A stretch of 64,000 bases of DNA from positions 124,001 to 188,000 of the forward strand of contig NZ_FRDK01000004.1 in NCBI RefSeq assembly GCF_900143245.1, written 5' to 3'. How positions within the stretch are numbered: position 1 is the stretch's first letter; each line of letters starts with the position of its first letter. A program made the translations under genes and the position numbers. Below the pieces are notes generated by a model. That model ran no database searches, was not told the origin of the DNA, and was given only the letters and a program-made list of their open reading frames with translations. Shown here one piece after another: positions 17,941 through 26,831 of this stretch. The stretch is from Flavobacterium fryxellicola. GTDB taxonomy: Bacteria > Bacteroidota > Bacteroidia > Flavobacteriales > Flavobacteriaceae.

Positions 17941-18796
17941 TGTCGTTTTGTTTTGGAACAGCGATTGGTTTTACTTTCTTCTTATAAATAGGGACGAAAT
18001 AAGTAACGGTGTAATTGAATCCTACTCCAAAGCTTCCATCATAGGTTCTATTAAATCCAGGAATGTATAAGTTAGAAAAATTATCTGGTTCTTTATTGGT
18101 TACCAATCGGTTCAATCGAAGGCTGAAACCCACAAATACATTGTCAAATACTTTGGCTTTTATTCCAGCCACCACTTCAAGCCAACTCGCGGATAATCCA
18201 TCAAACTTTTTACCAGATGGAATTATTGGAGTTTCTGCAAAATAAGGGTTTGCATTATAAATTCTGTAACTGTTTAATTGCTGATTAAAAGTACTGAAAC
18301 CGTATCGCATCCCAATAGAAATAATGTTTTCCATATCGAGCCAGTTTTCATAGGCATTGTAATCAAAACCAACTTTTAAATACGAACCTTTGGTAGTGAA
18401 ATTAACGCGATCATCGTCTGTCGTTTTGTTTTCGTTACCTAGCTCGGCGGCCAAAAAGTATTTTTTTGTCAATCTATAGTCCCCTACGAATTCAATTCCT
18501 TTGTAATTCCTGTCATATAAACCGCGGGTTACTTTATAGAGATCCACGCCCACACGCAGGCCATAGCGATCTGTTTTTAACGGAATCGAATCGCTCTTTT
18601 TTAGTGTAGGGTCAATTGCTACTAATGGAAGTGGCGCATCAGGAATTTTCTGATCTGTTTTAGGAGTCACTGCAACTCTTTTAACAACTGTAGTCTGTTT
18701 CACCGATTCGCCTTTTGGCGTCGTTTCTTGCGCTTGCACCCAAGTAAAGCAGAGGAAGAGAAAAAAACTAAAAAAAGATCTTAATGTGTGTTTCAT
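17933..18796 (-). CDS. DUF6048-like predicted outer-membrane protein
   Basis: A 287-residue protein with a signal peptide (residues 1-22, ending WVQAQ), a low-complexity linker rich in Thr, Pro and Lys (25-75), and a C-terminal region of alternating beta strands with aromatic ends (YGLRVGVDLYKV, FVGFSLRLNRLV, GSFGVGFNYTVTYFVPIYKKK) typical of a small outer-membrane barrel. It matches what I know of the flavobacterial family DUF6048. Its start overlaps the end of the upstream DUF6452-like gene by 29 bases, so the pair is translationally coupled and probably works together at the envelope. Confidence 0.78.
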   Translation of the reverse strand: MKHTLRSFFSFFLFLCFTWVQAQETTPKGESVKQTTVVKRVAVTPKTDQKIPDAPLPLVAIDPTLKKSDSIPLKTDRYGLRVGVDLYKVTRGLYDRNYKGIEFVGDYRLTKKYFLAAELGNENKTTDDDRVNFTTKGSYLKVGFDYNAYENWLDMENIISIGMRYGFSTFNQQLNSYRIYNANPYFAETPIIPSGKKFDGLSASWLEVVAGIKAKVFDNVFVGFSLRLNRLVTNKEPDNFSNLYIPGFNRTYDGSFGVGFNYTVTYFVPIYKKKVKPIAVPKQNDKK

Positions 18797-19289
18797 TTTC
18801 GTTTTCTATGTTATTTTTTTCTACCGATATAAATTTAATCCACTTTTGATTCGCAGCCGTTGCATCTGTATGCGTGTATGGATTTGTTGGGTCGAATGTG
18901 AAAATAGTTTTGTAGCCACAAGCTCTAGAAACAAAGAGTTCCTGAGTACTGTAGTCAAATCGAATAATATCCTGATCAACTAAAGCTGGATTTGTATTGC
19001 CAGAATTTAGCGTGAAACTATAAGTAGTAGTCGTTCCTACTGTTTTTAACGGAATCGAAATAGTAGTTCCACTAGTTGTCTCTGCTCCATTAAAAAGAAT
19101 TCCAGTAGTCATCCCTTCGCCTATCACTTTTAGATTGGATACGTTTTTTAAAACCGAAGGATTCAAAAAGTCATAGAAACCAATCACTAACCGAGGGGTT
19201 GTGGGCGTATTTGAATCACAAATGTCATCTTTCTCACAACCGGAGAAGGATAGCGCTAATGCCACTACTAATAAAATTATTTTTTTCAT
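18768..19289 (-). CDS. DUF6452-like predicted lipoprotein
   Basis: A 173-residue protein with a lipoprotein signal peptide (KKIILLVVALALSFSGC, lipidated Cys18). The remainder is beta-rich with the phrases TTPRLVIGFYDFLNPS and ACGYKTIFTFDPTNPY, characteristic of the flavobacterial family DUF6452. It sits between rlmD and the DUF6048-like gene, an arrangement I associate with many Flavobacteriaceae. Function unknown; it is probably an envelope protein paired with its overlapping neighbour. Confidence 0.78.
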   Translation of the reverse strand: MKKIILLVVALALSFSGCEKDDICDSNTPTTPRLVIGFYDFLNPSVLKNVSNLKVIGEGMTTGILFNGAETTSGTTISIPLKTVGTTTTYSFTLNSGNTNPALVDQDIIRFDYSTQELFVSRACGYKTIFTFDPTNPYTHTDATAANQKWIKFISVEKNNIENENETHIKIFF

Positions 19290-19301
19290 AAAATATTTGT
19301 T

Positions 19302-19369
19302 CAGTTGTCAGTGTTCCGTGTTCAGTCCTCAGTTTAATAGCACTGAATACTGCTACTGAACACTGCTAA
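19302..19369. repeat. GTTCAGT-type degenerate repeat patch
   Basis: A short spacer with repeated TTCAGT/CAGTGTTC text and its inverse (CTGAACACTG near 19355). It looks like a decayed simple repeat between rlmD and the DUF6452-like gene. It may form a weak hairpin in the rlmD message. Confidence 0.35.
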
Positions 19370-20785
19370 CTATTTTCTTCTTTCCAAAAGGACTACGTTT
19401 TCCACATGATGTGTTTGCGGAAACATATCCACAGGACGCACGCGCGTTACTTTGTATTTCTCGTCCATCAAAGCCAAATCGCGGGCTTGTGTAGCCGAGT
19501 TGCAACTTACGTAAACCACTTTTTCAGGAGCAATTTTCATAATTTGTTCAATTACATCCTTGTGCATTCCGTCTCTGGGTGGATCGGTGATAATCACATC
19601 TGGATGTCCATGTTGCGCAATGAAGCTATCATTAAACACTACTTTCATATCCCCTACAAAGAACTCGCAATTTGTAATTTCGTTGCGTTCCGCGTTTAAT
19701 TTAGCATCTTTAATGGCTTCAGGAACACTCTCCACGCCAATTACTTTTTTAGCTTTTTTAGAAACAAACTGCGCAATCGTGCCTGTTCCAGTGTACAAAT
19801 CATAAACAATTTCATTACCCGTCAATCCAGCAAAATCTCTTGTTATTTTGTACAATTCATACGCCTGATCCGAGTTGGTTTGATAAAATGATTTAGCATT
19901 AATGCTAAACTTTAGTCCTTCCATTTCTTCTAAGATGTAATCTCTTCCTTTGTACAATTTGATGTCGGTATCATATAAAGTGTCATTTGCTTTACTGTTG
20001 ATTACATATTGTAAAGAAGTAATTTGTGGAAACTTCTCATACAAATGATCCAAAATTAATTCTCTGTTGGCTTTGTCATTTTCAAAAAACTGAATCAAAA
20101 CCATAATCTCTCCAGTGGAAGCGGTGCGCAACATCAAGGTTCTCAGCAAACCAGAATGGTCTCTTGGGTTAAAGAAGGTCAGTCCATTTGCATTAGCAAA
20201 ATCCCGTACTTCATTGCGAATGGCGTTTGATGGATCTTCCTGTAAATGACATTTGTTAATGTCCAAGATTTTATCCCACATTTTTGGAATATGAAATCCT
20301 AATGCGTTTCTGTTTCCTAAATCTTCGGTGCTGTCAATTTCTTTTTCGGTCAGCCAACGGCTGTTTGAAAACGAAAACTCCATTTTGTTTCTATAAAAAA
20401 ATTGTTTCTCCGATCCTAAAATGGGTTCAAATTCAGGAAGTTCTACTTTTCCAATGCGTTGCAAGTGGTTTAGCACTTCGTTTTGTTTGTAATACAGCTG
20501 TTGACTGTATTTCATATTCTGCCATTTACAACCACCACAAACACCAAAATGTTCACAGATAGGTTCTATTCTATGTTCCGAATATTCATGAAAATGAACT
20601 GCTTTTCCTTCGTAATACGCCTTACGTTTCTTGAACGTTTGCACGTCAACTACATCGCCAGGTACTACATTAGGGATAAAAACTACTTTACCATCGGGAG
20701 CTTTTGCTACCGATACGCCTTTTGCACCAGCATCAAGGACTTTTATTTGATGAAAGACAACTTTGTCTGTATTTTTCTTAGCCAT
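19370..20785 (-). CDS. rlmD: 23S rRNA (uracil(1939)-C5)-methyltransferase RlmD
   Basis: A 471-residue TrmA/RumA-family enzyme. It opens with a TRAM RNA-binding domain (about residues 8-65). It then has the four-cysteine iron-sulphur motif CEHFGVCGGCKWQNMKYSQQ (short blocks CEHFGVCGGC and, further on, CHLQ), the SAM-binding part (DLYTGTGTIAQFV), and the catalytic region ending DPPRDGMHK and YVSCNSATQARD with the nucleophilic cysteine. Length is slightly above E. coli RlmD (433). A -7 box ends only five bases before the ATG, suggesting a leaderless or nearly leaderless message. Confidence 0.94.
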   Translation of the reverse strand: MAKKNTDKVVFHQIKVLDAGAKGVSVAKAPDGKVVFIPNVVPGDVVDVQTFKKRKAYYEGKAVHFHEYSEHRIEPICEHFGVCGGCKWQNMKYSQQLYYKQNEVLNHLQRIGKVELPEFEPILGSEKQFFYRNKMEFSFSNSRWLTEKEIDSTEDLGNRNALGFHIPKMWDKILDINKCHLQEDPSNAIRNEVRDFANANGLTFFNPRDHSGLLRTLMLRTASTGEIMVLIQFFENDKANRELILDHLYEKFPQITSLQYVINSKANDTLYDTDIKLYKGRDYILEEMEGLKFSINAKSFYQTNSDQAYELYKITRDFAGLTGNEIVYDLYTGTGTIAQFVSKKAKKVIGVESVPEAIKDAKLNAERNEITNCEFFVGDMKVVFNDSFIAQHGHPDVIITDPPRDGMHKDVIEQIMKIAPEKVVYVSCNSATQARDLALMDEKYKVTRVRPVDMFPQTHHVENVVLLERRK

Positions 20786-20789
20786 AGCG

Positions 20790-20797
20790 CAAAAATA
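20790..20797 (-). promoter_or_regulatory. Putative -7 box for rlmD
   Basis: Reads TATTTTTG on the minus strand. The expected start point about seven bases downstream coincides with the rlmD ATG (20783-20785), and no later in-frame ATG precedes the TRAM domain. Confidence 0.5.
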
Positions 20798-21189
20798 AGC
20801 GTTTGAATGGTTTTATAAATTCAATTTTGTAAATATTTTCAAAAAGTCTCCTTTTATTTTGTCCCTCATCCTGCTTTTCGCTACAATTCCGCTTCCCTTT
20901 ATCTTAAAAGCGGCAACAAAAGGAGCTTTCTAGCGCTCCCACCTTAGGATAATTTTAATTTTAGGGCCTTATCAACACCTCTTTTTCTATTGCATTAGTA
21001 GAAAACACGCCGTTTGTCAGGTTGACTAAGCAATTCAGATAAATCAACGCAAAAATAAAAGGACTGAAGCTGTAGTACGACCTAAGTTTACTCTAGAGTT
21101 TTGTTTCTGCATTGAAGCAGTATAGGAGTAGGAATTTAGCAATAGAAAAAGCTAAAAAAGGAGTGCGTATCACTGTATTTCAACAGCCA
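20798..21189. other. Intergenic region with a repeat fragment
   Basis: About 390 bases without a defensible gene. At about 20915-20945 there is a fragment (AACAAAAGGAGCTTTC, then GCGCTCCCACC) related to the first module of the composite repeats at 1566 and 8531. The last 60 bases contain a protein-like phrase on plus (AIEKAKKGVRITVFQ) that runs into the channel gene's 3' end without a start codon; I do not call it a gene. Confidence 0.4.
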
Positions 21190-22509
21190 TTAGTATTGCG
21201 AATACACGCTAGCAACGCTTGCTTTTTGATTGGGAACACGTCCTATATTTCTAAAATCTCTTCCCGTCGGTTCTTCAAAAACTTCTAGTTGAAATTGAGA
21301 GGTTATGGTGAGCAAATGGTCAAAAATATCCGATTTAATGACCTCATGTTTTTCCCATTCTTTTTCATAACTAAAACAATAGATTTCTAAGGGCATCCCT
21401 TTTGAAGTTGGATCTAATTGCCGAACCATAGTCGTCATCTCCGTATTGATTTTCGGGTTCGAAAGAAGATAATTTTCGGCGTAAACTCTAAAAACACCAA
21501 TATTAGTAAGGCTTATCATGTTTACCGGATTAGATTCATTATCAATTAACGATGAATTGGATTTCTTGATTTCTATTTCTTTTTGAAGGATGTAGTCTCT
21601 TATAAGCGTATATTTTTTAAATTGTTCTAGCATTTGATTATCACAAAAACAAAAGCTACTTACCTTAAGATAGATGGCTCTTTTGATTCTTCGTCCTCCT
21701 GAATTACTCATTCCGCGCCAGTTTTTAAAAGAGTCAGTGATGAAAGCATAGGTTGGAATTGTAGTAATTGTTTTGTCCCAGTTTTGAACCTTAACCGTAC
21801 TTAAGTTGATGGACATGACGTCTCCATCAGCATCATATTTTGGCATCGCAATCCAATCGCCCACGCGTACCATATCATAAACAGACATTTGAATACTCGC
21901 TACAAAACCTAAAATAGTGTCTTTGAAAATTAATAACAATATAGCGGTCATGGCTCCCATAGCACCCAAAAAGTAAAATGGACTCTTTCCTAAAAGTAAC
22001 GACAAAATAAGAATTCCACCTACGAAATAAACGACGATATTTAGCACTTGTATGTAACTCGTAATAGGTTTGTCTTTAAAAATAAGAGATTTGGACAGGA
22101 TGACATCAAATACAGCCAGTAAGGCAATGATGGTCCAAATAATGACCAACAGAATTACGATCATCGACAAAGTAACAATATAACTCGAAATTTTTGGATA
22201 TTCGACCAAAATGGAAGGCACGGTGAAAATGACAAGAACTGCTGGAATAATATATGCGAGTTTGTCAAATATTTTTTTCTCAATTAAGAGGTCGTCCCAC
22301 GTCATCTTAGTTTTTAAAAATAGCTTATGTATTGCGTTAACAATTAATTTTTTGGTAATCAGCCAAGACACAATACCAATAAGGAACAAGCAAAAAAGCA
22401 GTATCGGGAGATTGATGTAATAGGCTATTCGAGGATCTATGTTAAAAAAATCAGTCAACCAGGTAGGATCTAGATTTATGGTAGGGTATTTTTCGGCTAG
22501 TACAATCAT
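21190..22509 (-). CDS. Mechanosensitive ion channel (MscS family, YbdG-like)
   Basis: A 439-residue membrane protein. Five hydrophobic segments span residues 25-205. They are followed by the pore-lining MscS helix region (GAMGAMTAILLLIFKDTILGFVASIQ) and the cytoplasmic beta domain with VRVGDWIAMPKYDADGDV. The C-terminal cage domain ends near residue 425. Length and the soluble-domain insert resemble E. coli YbdG (MscM type) more than the 286-residue MscS. It would open on membrane tension to release solutes during osmotic downshock. It has no co-directional close neighbour; a possible gene relic lies just upstream. Confidence 0.88.
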   Translation of the reverse strand: MIVLAEKYPTINLDPTWLTDFFNIDPRIAYYINLPILLFCLFLIGIVSWLITKKLIVNAIHKLFLKTKMTWDDLLIEKKIFDKLAYIIPAVLVIFTVPSILVEYPKISSYIVTLSMIVILLVIIWTIIALLAVFDVILSKSLIFKDKPITSYIQVLNIVVYFVGGILILSLLLGKSPFYFLGAMGAMTAILLLIFKDTILGFVASIQMSVYDMVRVGDWIAMPKYDADGDVMSINLSTVKVQNWDKTITTIPTYAFITDSFKNWRGMSNSGGRRIKRAIYLKVSSFCFCDNQMLEQFKKYTLIRDYILQKEIEIKKSNSSLIDNESNPVNMISLTNIGVFRVYAENYLLSNPKINTEMTTMVRQLDPTSKGMPLEIYCFSYEKEWEKHEVIKSDIFDHLLTITSQFQLEVFEEPTGRDFRNIGRVPNQKASVASVYSQY

Positions 22510-23022
22510 TATTTTACTTTGTTTCCTACAAAGGTAACATTCGCAAGTGAAGACAAGGCCAGATCCTTAGGATTGGCTTTTTCTTAACAGTACACAATGT
22601 GTTAATCGTATATGGAAATTTTTACAAACGTGTTTTCTTAACTAAGTATAGTATTATTTACGGTTAGGACAATTCAAATTTAGGTTATTTCGATTCCTAC
22701 TATCGTTCTTATTATTTTGAAGTTGGGAAATAGGTTGTGATTCCAATTATAAAAAGGAAGGGTTTAGTAAGTTTACAAATAGCAGTCGATTATGAAAAGA
22801 CAAAGAAGCTTCAACAGGAATTCGATTCTATTTTTGAAAAAAAAAGGGACAGAACTACAATGAAAATCTATTGTTAAAAAGTAAGGATTTCAACTAGGGC
22901 GCTAAAGTTTCTGTGTTTTTAAATATAAATAGTAGAAAGGCCAAGCGAAAGAAATAGCATGCTGAATCTCACCATTGTAATTTTTTATTCTTTACGGAAA
23001 CAAATATAAAGTCGGTTTTGAT
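22510..23022. other. Intergenic region between channel and CPBP genes
   Basis: More than 500 bases with no intact gene. Its central part (22668-22877) carries a protein-like open frame on plus broken by one stop codon, listed separately. The rest is AT-rich with no recognised element. Confidence 0.5.
22668..22877 (+). pseudogene. Possible coding relic, family unknown
   Basis: On the plus strand one frame reads 21 codons (DNSNLGYFDSYYRSYYFEVG, then K), a TAG at 22731-22733, then 47 codons including VVIPIIKRKGLVSLQIAV and YEKTKKLQQEFDSIFEKK before TAA at 22875-22877. The amphipathic, charged pattern is more protein-like than random AT-rich DNA. There is no start codon and I do not recognise the family. 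It could be the remnant of a short cytoplasmic protein. Confidence 0.3.
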
Positions 23023-24315
23023 TTATTCTTTTTTTTGAAATAGAATTGTGGTCTGTTCTAATTCCATTCTTCGTTTGATTAACGAAAGGCCATATTTTTC
23101 TTGTAATTGTTTGCTTATACTTTCAAAATTGGTCGTTTGAAGTGTGAAATTATAAGTGTCTTTGAGGTTAGTTTTGTCGAAAGTCATTCGCTTGTTCTCT
23201 TTGCTTAAAGCATTAACCAGCGCTATAATAGTGGATTTTTTGATAATAATTTCCTCTGGGTTTATAGTCACCATGTTGCCATACGAGTTATTGGTGGATT
23301 TGTATTTCGATAATAGGGTTTGGTTTATAACTTTTAAATCCCAAACTTCCATTTGTTGACGGGTCTTTTTAATTTTGAAATCATAGGTTTTTGCTAGTTG
23401 ATTTAATGCAATACTTTTTGTTTGAGAGCTGTCTTCCGATTTGTTTTTGAAATATACGTTCAAAGTTTGTTCAAGCTGATCTTCATTATTGGTTTGTAAC
23501 AAAATTTCATTTGTAGTCAATAATTGGGACAGAATTGTTTTTAGACTAACGTTTCTGTAAACTAGGCTATCCGGATAATTTTGTTGCGTACTTTGAAGGC
23601 GTATATCGTCAGTTTCTTCGATCTTGATGTAATACGCAGGGGTTTCAAAGTTTAGTTTTTCGGAATGGTTTGATATGGATAGTATTCCTATACCAACAAA
23701 TAAAGCATTGTGAAGCCCGTGCATTAAAAAACCTGTAATAAATCCATCACGAACCCGCAGGTAGCCAATAATGAGACCCAATATTATTTGAGGCGCTACT
23801 AAAAGTGGCGATAGAAGTAAAATGGTGTAGGAGAATTCAAAATTTGTAAGGTGAACCATTCCAAAGACCACAGCAGAAAAATAAAATATGAATTTGTATC
23901 TTTTAGTCCAGACTGAACTTAGGAATGTTGCTACTTTTTGTTGATTTCGTTTTCCTGTAAGTGAAGCTACTGAAACGATAAAATGCAATGCGTAATTGTC
24001 TTTGTAACGTAAATACAGGCGAAAGAGTAGCTCTTCGAAAAAAGGTATTACGATAACTAGTAAAAGAAAGAGTACCGGAATTGATACTGACTTGATCAAA
24101 TTTTCCAATGCGTGGTTTTCAGTATCCACTAATCCCAGTTCTTCAAGACCACTAATCAAAAGAATCAAAACTGCCATAATAGGAATTTCAATTAGCAGAA
24201 AGGAAAGAAGCGTTTTAACTTTTTGAACTATGGTACGTTTTGGTCCTGCCTCGTCTTTAGGATTTTTTAAAAAGGCCATTAAATCGAAGTAGTTTTCTTT
24301 GATTGTTTCCAGCAT
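23023..24315 (-). CDS. CPBP-family intramembrane protease with DUF3738-like C-terminal domain
   Basis: A 430-residue protein. Residues 1-215 form a CPBP (Rce1/Abi-type) membrane protease with EELLFRLYLR (the EExxxR motif, about 89-98), FGMVHLTNF (FxxxH, about 150) and HGLHNALF (HxxxN, about 197). Residues 220-430 form a soluble domain not usual for CPBP proteins. Its end (YNFTLQTTNFESISKQLQEKYGLSL) resembles the tail of the DUF3738/TIGR03435 family, whose members carry a YDFTL then LQEQLGLKLE pattern. The fusion assignment is my inference from this pattern only. Substrate unknown. Confidence 0.82.
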   Translation of the reverse strand: MLETIKENYFDLMAFLKNPKDEAGPKRTIVQKVKTLLSFLLIEIPIMAVLILLISGLEELGLVDTENHALENLIKSVSIPVLFLLLVIVIPFFEELLFRLYLRYKDNYALHFIVSVASLTGKRNQQKVATFLSSVWTKRYKFIFYFSAVVFGMVHLTNFEFSYTILLLSPLLVAPQIILGLIIGYLRVRDGFITGFLMHGLHNALFVGIGILSISNHSEKLNFETPAYYIKIEETDDIRLQSTQQNYPDSLVYRNVSLKTILSQLLTTNEILLQTNNEDQLEQTLNVYFKNKSEDSSQTKSIALNQLAKTYDFKIKKTRQQMEVWDLKVINQTLLSKYKSTNNSYGNMVTINPEEIIIKKSTIIALVNALSKENKRMTFDKTNLKDTYNFTLQTTNFESISKQLQEKYGLSLIKRRMELEQTTILFQKKE

Positions 24316-24628
24316 AGGAATAGCGGTGTAATTTAATTTTTAATGTTGTAGAAAAAAATTTACTGTGATGTATTGGGAAGTGGTTTCATTTAACCAATGT
24401 TTATTTCTCGTGCCACAAACATAATCAAATCAATACGAAAAATAGCACATATAGAATTATTTTTCGTTAGAATTATAAGTAGGTATCAAAGAAGTTTTCT
24501 TGATTGACAAAGCAGTTTGGGTACACTTTTGGTTTAATGTGAATTTTAAACTTTCGTTAAAAAATGATGTAGTTTAGACTATTTTTTAAGAAATGAACTA
24601 AATTTGAGAAAACAGAAAATTTAAAAGT
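24316..24628. other. Divergent intergenic region, CPBP / OsmC
   Basis: 313 bases between divergent genes. I see no gene. The only recognisable signal is the plus-strand box for the OsmC gene (24599-24606). Confidence 0.5.
24599..24606 (+). promoter_or_regulatory. Putative -7 box for the OsmC gene
   Basis: TAAATTTG, a perfect TAnnTTTG match, 22 bases before the ATG at 24629. Confidence 0.6.
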
Positions 24629-25039
24629 ATGAAAAGAAATGCAACCGCAGTCTGGAATGGTTCACTCAAAGAAGGAGCCGGAAAATTGACGACACAAAGT
24701 ACGACATTAAGCGATACGCAATATTCATTCAAGTCCCGTTTTGAAGAAGGAGTAGGGACAAACCCTGAAGAACTTATTGCGGCGGCACATTCAGGTTGCT
24801 TTACGATGCAACTTTCAGCTTATATTACAGAAGCTGGTTTTGAAATTGAAAGTATCGAAACCAAATGCGACATTGATTTGGTGGATGGAACCATTTTGAC
24901 ATCACAACTAACGGTTACAGCAAAGGTAAACGGAATAGAAGAAGATGCTTTTCAACAATTAGTGACTAAGGCAGAAAAAAATTGTCCTATTTCTAAGGTA
25001 TTGAATGCCGCAATTTCTAGTACGGCTACTTTAGCATAA
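24629..25039 (+). CDS. OsmC-family peroxiredoxin
   Basis: A 136-residue OsmC/Ohr-fold hydroperoxide reductase. The two catalytic cysteines are in the expected contexts: AAHSGCFTMQLS (Cys near residue 56) and ENCPISKVL (Cys near residue 119). The N-terminal VWNGSLKEGAGKLTTQS and the GTNPEELIAAAHSGC block are typical of the OsmC subgroup rather than Ohr. It reduces organic hydroperoxides with two thiols, usually induced by osmotic or oxidative stress. It is monocistronic, with its own promoter box and a strong terminator. Confidence 0.92.
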   Translation: MKRNATAVWNGSLKEGAGKLTTQSTTLSDTQYSFKSRFEEGVGTNPEELIAAAHSGCFTMQLSAYITEAGFEIESIETKCDIDLVDGTILTSQLTVTAKVNGIEEDAFQQLVTKAEKNCPISKVLNAAISSTATLA

Positions 25040-25060
25040 ACAAATAAAAAATTCTAAAAA

Positions 25061-25096
25061 CAAAAGGCTCGAAATTAAATCGAGCCTTTTGTTTTT
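25061..25096. terminator. Strong bidirectional terminator after the OsmC gene
   Basis: A perfect 12-bp stem, CAAAAGGCTCGA (25061-25072) against TCGAGCCTTTTG (25080-25091), with a seven-base loop and T runs on both strands. It serves the convergent OsmC and SGNH-hydrolase genes. Confidence 0.9.
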
Positions 25097-25134
25097 GCAG
25101 GTATTAACCGTTTTTATGCGATTCTTTGTGCTGC

Positions 25135-25827
25135 TTATTCTATTGCTACTACTTGAGAAATCGCTTTATCCGCGAGTGGCGCCATAATTTGATACCCCAA
25201 TTTGTTAGGGTGTACACCATCGGCTGAATAAGCACTTTTTAGTCCATCGCGTTCATCTCTCATGGCCGAAAAGTAATCAAGATACAAAATGCCTTTGGCG
25301 TCAGCATAATTTTTTATCATTTTATTGAGATCCACCACTTTTTGAGCTGGATTTTGATTGGGTTTCCAAGGGAAGTCATAAGCAGGTAGAACGGAGCATA
25401 AAATCACTTTAATGTGGTTTGCATGTGCCAAGTCAACCATTGAGAAAATATTATTTGCTATCATTTGTAATGTTGCTGGACCCGTATTGCCAGCAATGTC
25501 ATTTATTCCTGCTAAAATAACTACCGCGCTGGGTTTTAAATCAATCACATCTGCTCTAAAACGGAGTAGCATTTGTGGAGTAGTTTGACCACTAATACCG
25601 CGATTAAGGTACGGTTTTCCTATAAAATATTCAGAATCCGTTGTGCTCCAAAACTCTGTTATGGAATCGCCCATCAGCACAATTCTCTTTTCTCCGGGCA
25701 CTACTGGTTTCAATTGCGCATTCTCAACTTGATATTTGTTTAAATTCGGCCAGTCCTGCGCCTGTGCTTTTCCTCCCATAATGATAGATAAAAATAAGAT
25801 GCTGTAGAGGAATTGAATTTTCTTCAT
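25135..25827 (-). CDS. Secreted SGNH/GDSL-type hydrolase
   Basis: A 230-residue protein with a signal peptide (residues 1-23, ending GGKAQA). The SGNH blocks are all present: block I RIVLMGDSITEFW with the nucleophile Ser near 55, block II NRGISGQTTPQML (Gly), block III LAGINDIAGN (Asn) and block V DGVHPNKLGY with the catalytic Asp and His. It is probably a periplasmic esterase or carbohydrate-deacetylase. Family members act on acylated sugars or peptidoglycan, and the substrate here cannot be told. It is transcribed alone. Confidence 0.9.
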   Translation of the reverse strand: MKKIQFLYSILFLSIIMGGKAQAQDWPNLNKYQVENAQLKPVVPGEKRIVLMGDSITEFWSTTDSEYFIGKPYLNRGISGQTTPQMLLRFRADVIDLKPSAVVILAGINDIAGNTGPATLQMIANNIFSMVDLAHANHIKVILCSVLPAYDFPWKPNQNPAQKVVDLNKMIKNYADAKGILYLDYFSAMRDERDGLKSAYSADGVHPNKLGYQIMAPLADKAISQVVAIE

Positions 25828-25943
25828 CTGTCCTTAGATTTAAAATTTTAAAATAAAAATAGGATACGCCAAATACAGCAGAATCAAACTTCTTTCGCTT
25901 CTTTGAATGGTACAGAAAAGAAGGTTGATTTTAAAAAGTAAAA

Positions 25944-26831
25944 TTAATCAAACAGATCAGATGATAAATAGCGATCGCCACGATCACAAATTATAGCTAC
26001 AATCACGCCAGATTCTAAAGTGTTGGCTATTTTTACTGCTGCAGCAACAGAACCGCCACTGCTCATCCCTGCAAAAATGCCTTCTTCAAGTGCCAAACGT
26101 TTGGTCATTGCCCGAGCTTCTTTTTCTGAAACTTCAATTATGACATCGACTTTTGAGGAATCAAATATTTTTGGCAAATATTCTTGTGGCCATTTTCTAA
26201 TTCCTGGAATTTGCGAGCCATCGCTAGGTTGTGCTCCTACAATTTGAATAGCTGGATTTTTTTCTTTCAAATAGGTAGATGTTCCTATAATGGTTCCTGT
26301 AGTTCCCATTGCGGAGACAAAATGGGTTACGGTTCCTTCTGTATCGTTCCATATTTCTGGACCTGTTGTTTTGTAATGTGCTTTCCAGTTGTCATCGTTA
26401 GCAAACTGATTGAGCATGATATAGCCGCCTTCGGCTACTTTTTTATCGGCATAATCTCTTGAACCAATAATTCCTGTCGCAGCGGGCGTTAAAATCACTG
26501 TAGCGCCATACGCTCGCATGGTTTGGGTGCGTTCTTTGGTGGAGTCTTCTGGAAGTACTAATTCGATTTCGATATTGAATAATTTGGCTATCATCGCCAA
26601 TGCAATCCCCGTGTTGCCACTTGTAGCCTCAATCAGCTTATCTCCTTTTTTTATATCTCCTCTTTCCAGTGCCGATTTGATCATATTGTAAGCCGCGCGG
26701 TCTTTTAGACTGCCTCCCGGATTATTTCCTTCCAGTTTTAGTAAAAGTTTTACGTTTTTATTTTGTACCAAATTAGTAGATTCTACCAAAGGCGTATTTC
26801 CAATAAGGTCTAATATTTTGAATGATTTCAT
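25944..26831 (-). CDS. cysM: Cysteine synthase B (O-acetylserine sulfhydrylase)
   Basis: A 295-residue fold-type II PLP enzyme. The Schiff-base lysine lies in NPGGSLKDRAAYNM (about residue 42), the substrate loop is EATSGNTGIALAM (about 67-79), and the phosphate-binding loop is SAMGTTGTIIGTS (about 173-185). The MSSGGSVAAAVK segment near the C-terminus is also conserved. Length and the RKWPQEYLPKIFD region fit the CysM subgroup rather than CysK. It converts O-acetyl-L-serine and sulfide (or thiosulfate) to cysteine (or S-sulfocysteine). There is no serine acetyltransferase gene beside it. Confidence 0.92.
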   Translation of the reverse strand: MKSFKILDLIGNTPLVESTNLVQNKNVKLLLKLEGNNPGGSLKDRAAYNMIKSALERGDIKKGDKLIEATSGNTGIALAMIAKLFNIEIELVLPEDSTKERTQTMRAYGATVILTPAATGIIGSRDYADKKVAEGGYIMLNQFANDDNWKAHYKTTGPEIWNDTEGTVTHFVSAMGTTGTIIGTSTYLKEKNPAIQIVGAQPSDGSQIPGIRKWPQEYLPKIFDSSKVDVIIEVSEKEARAMTKRLALEEGIFAGMSSGGSVAAAVKIANTLESGVIVAIICDRGDRYLSSDLFD

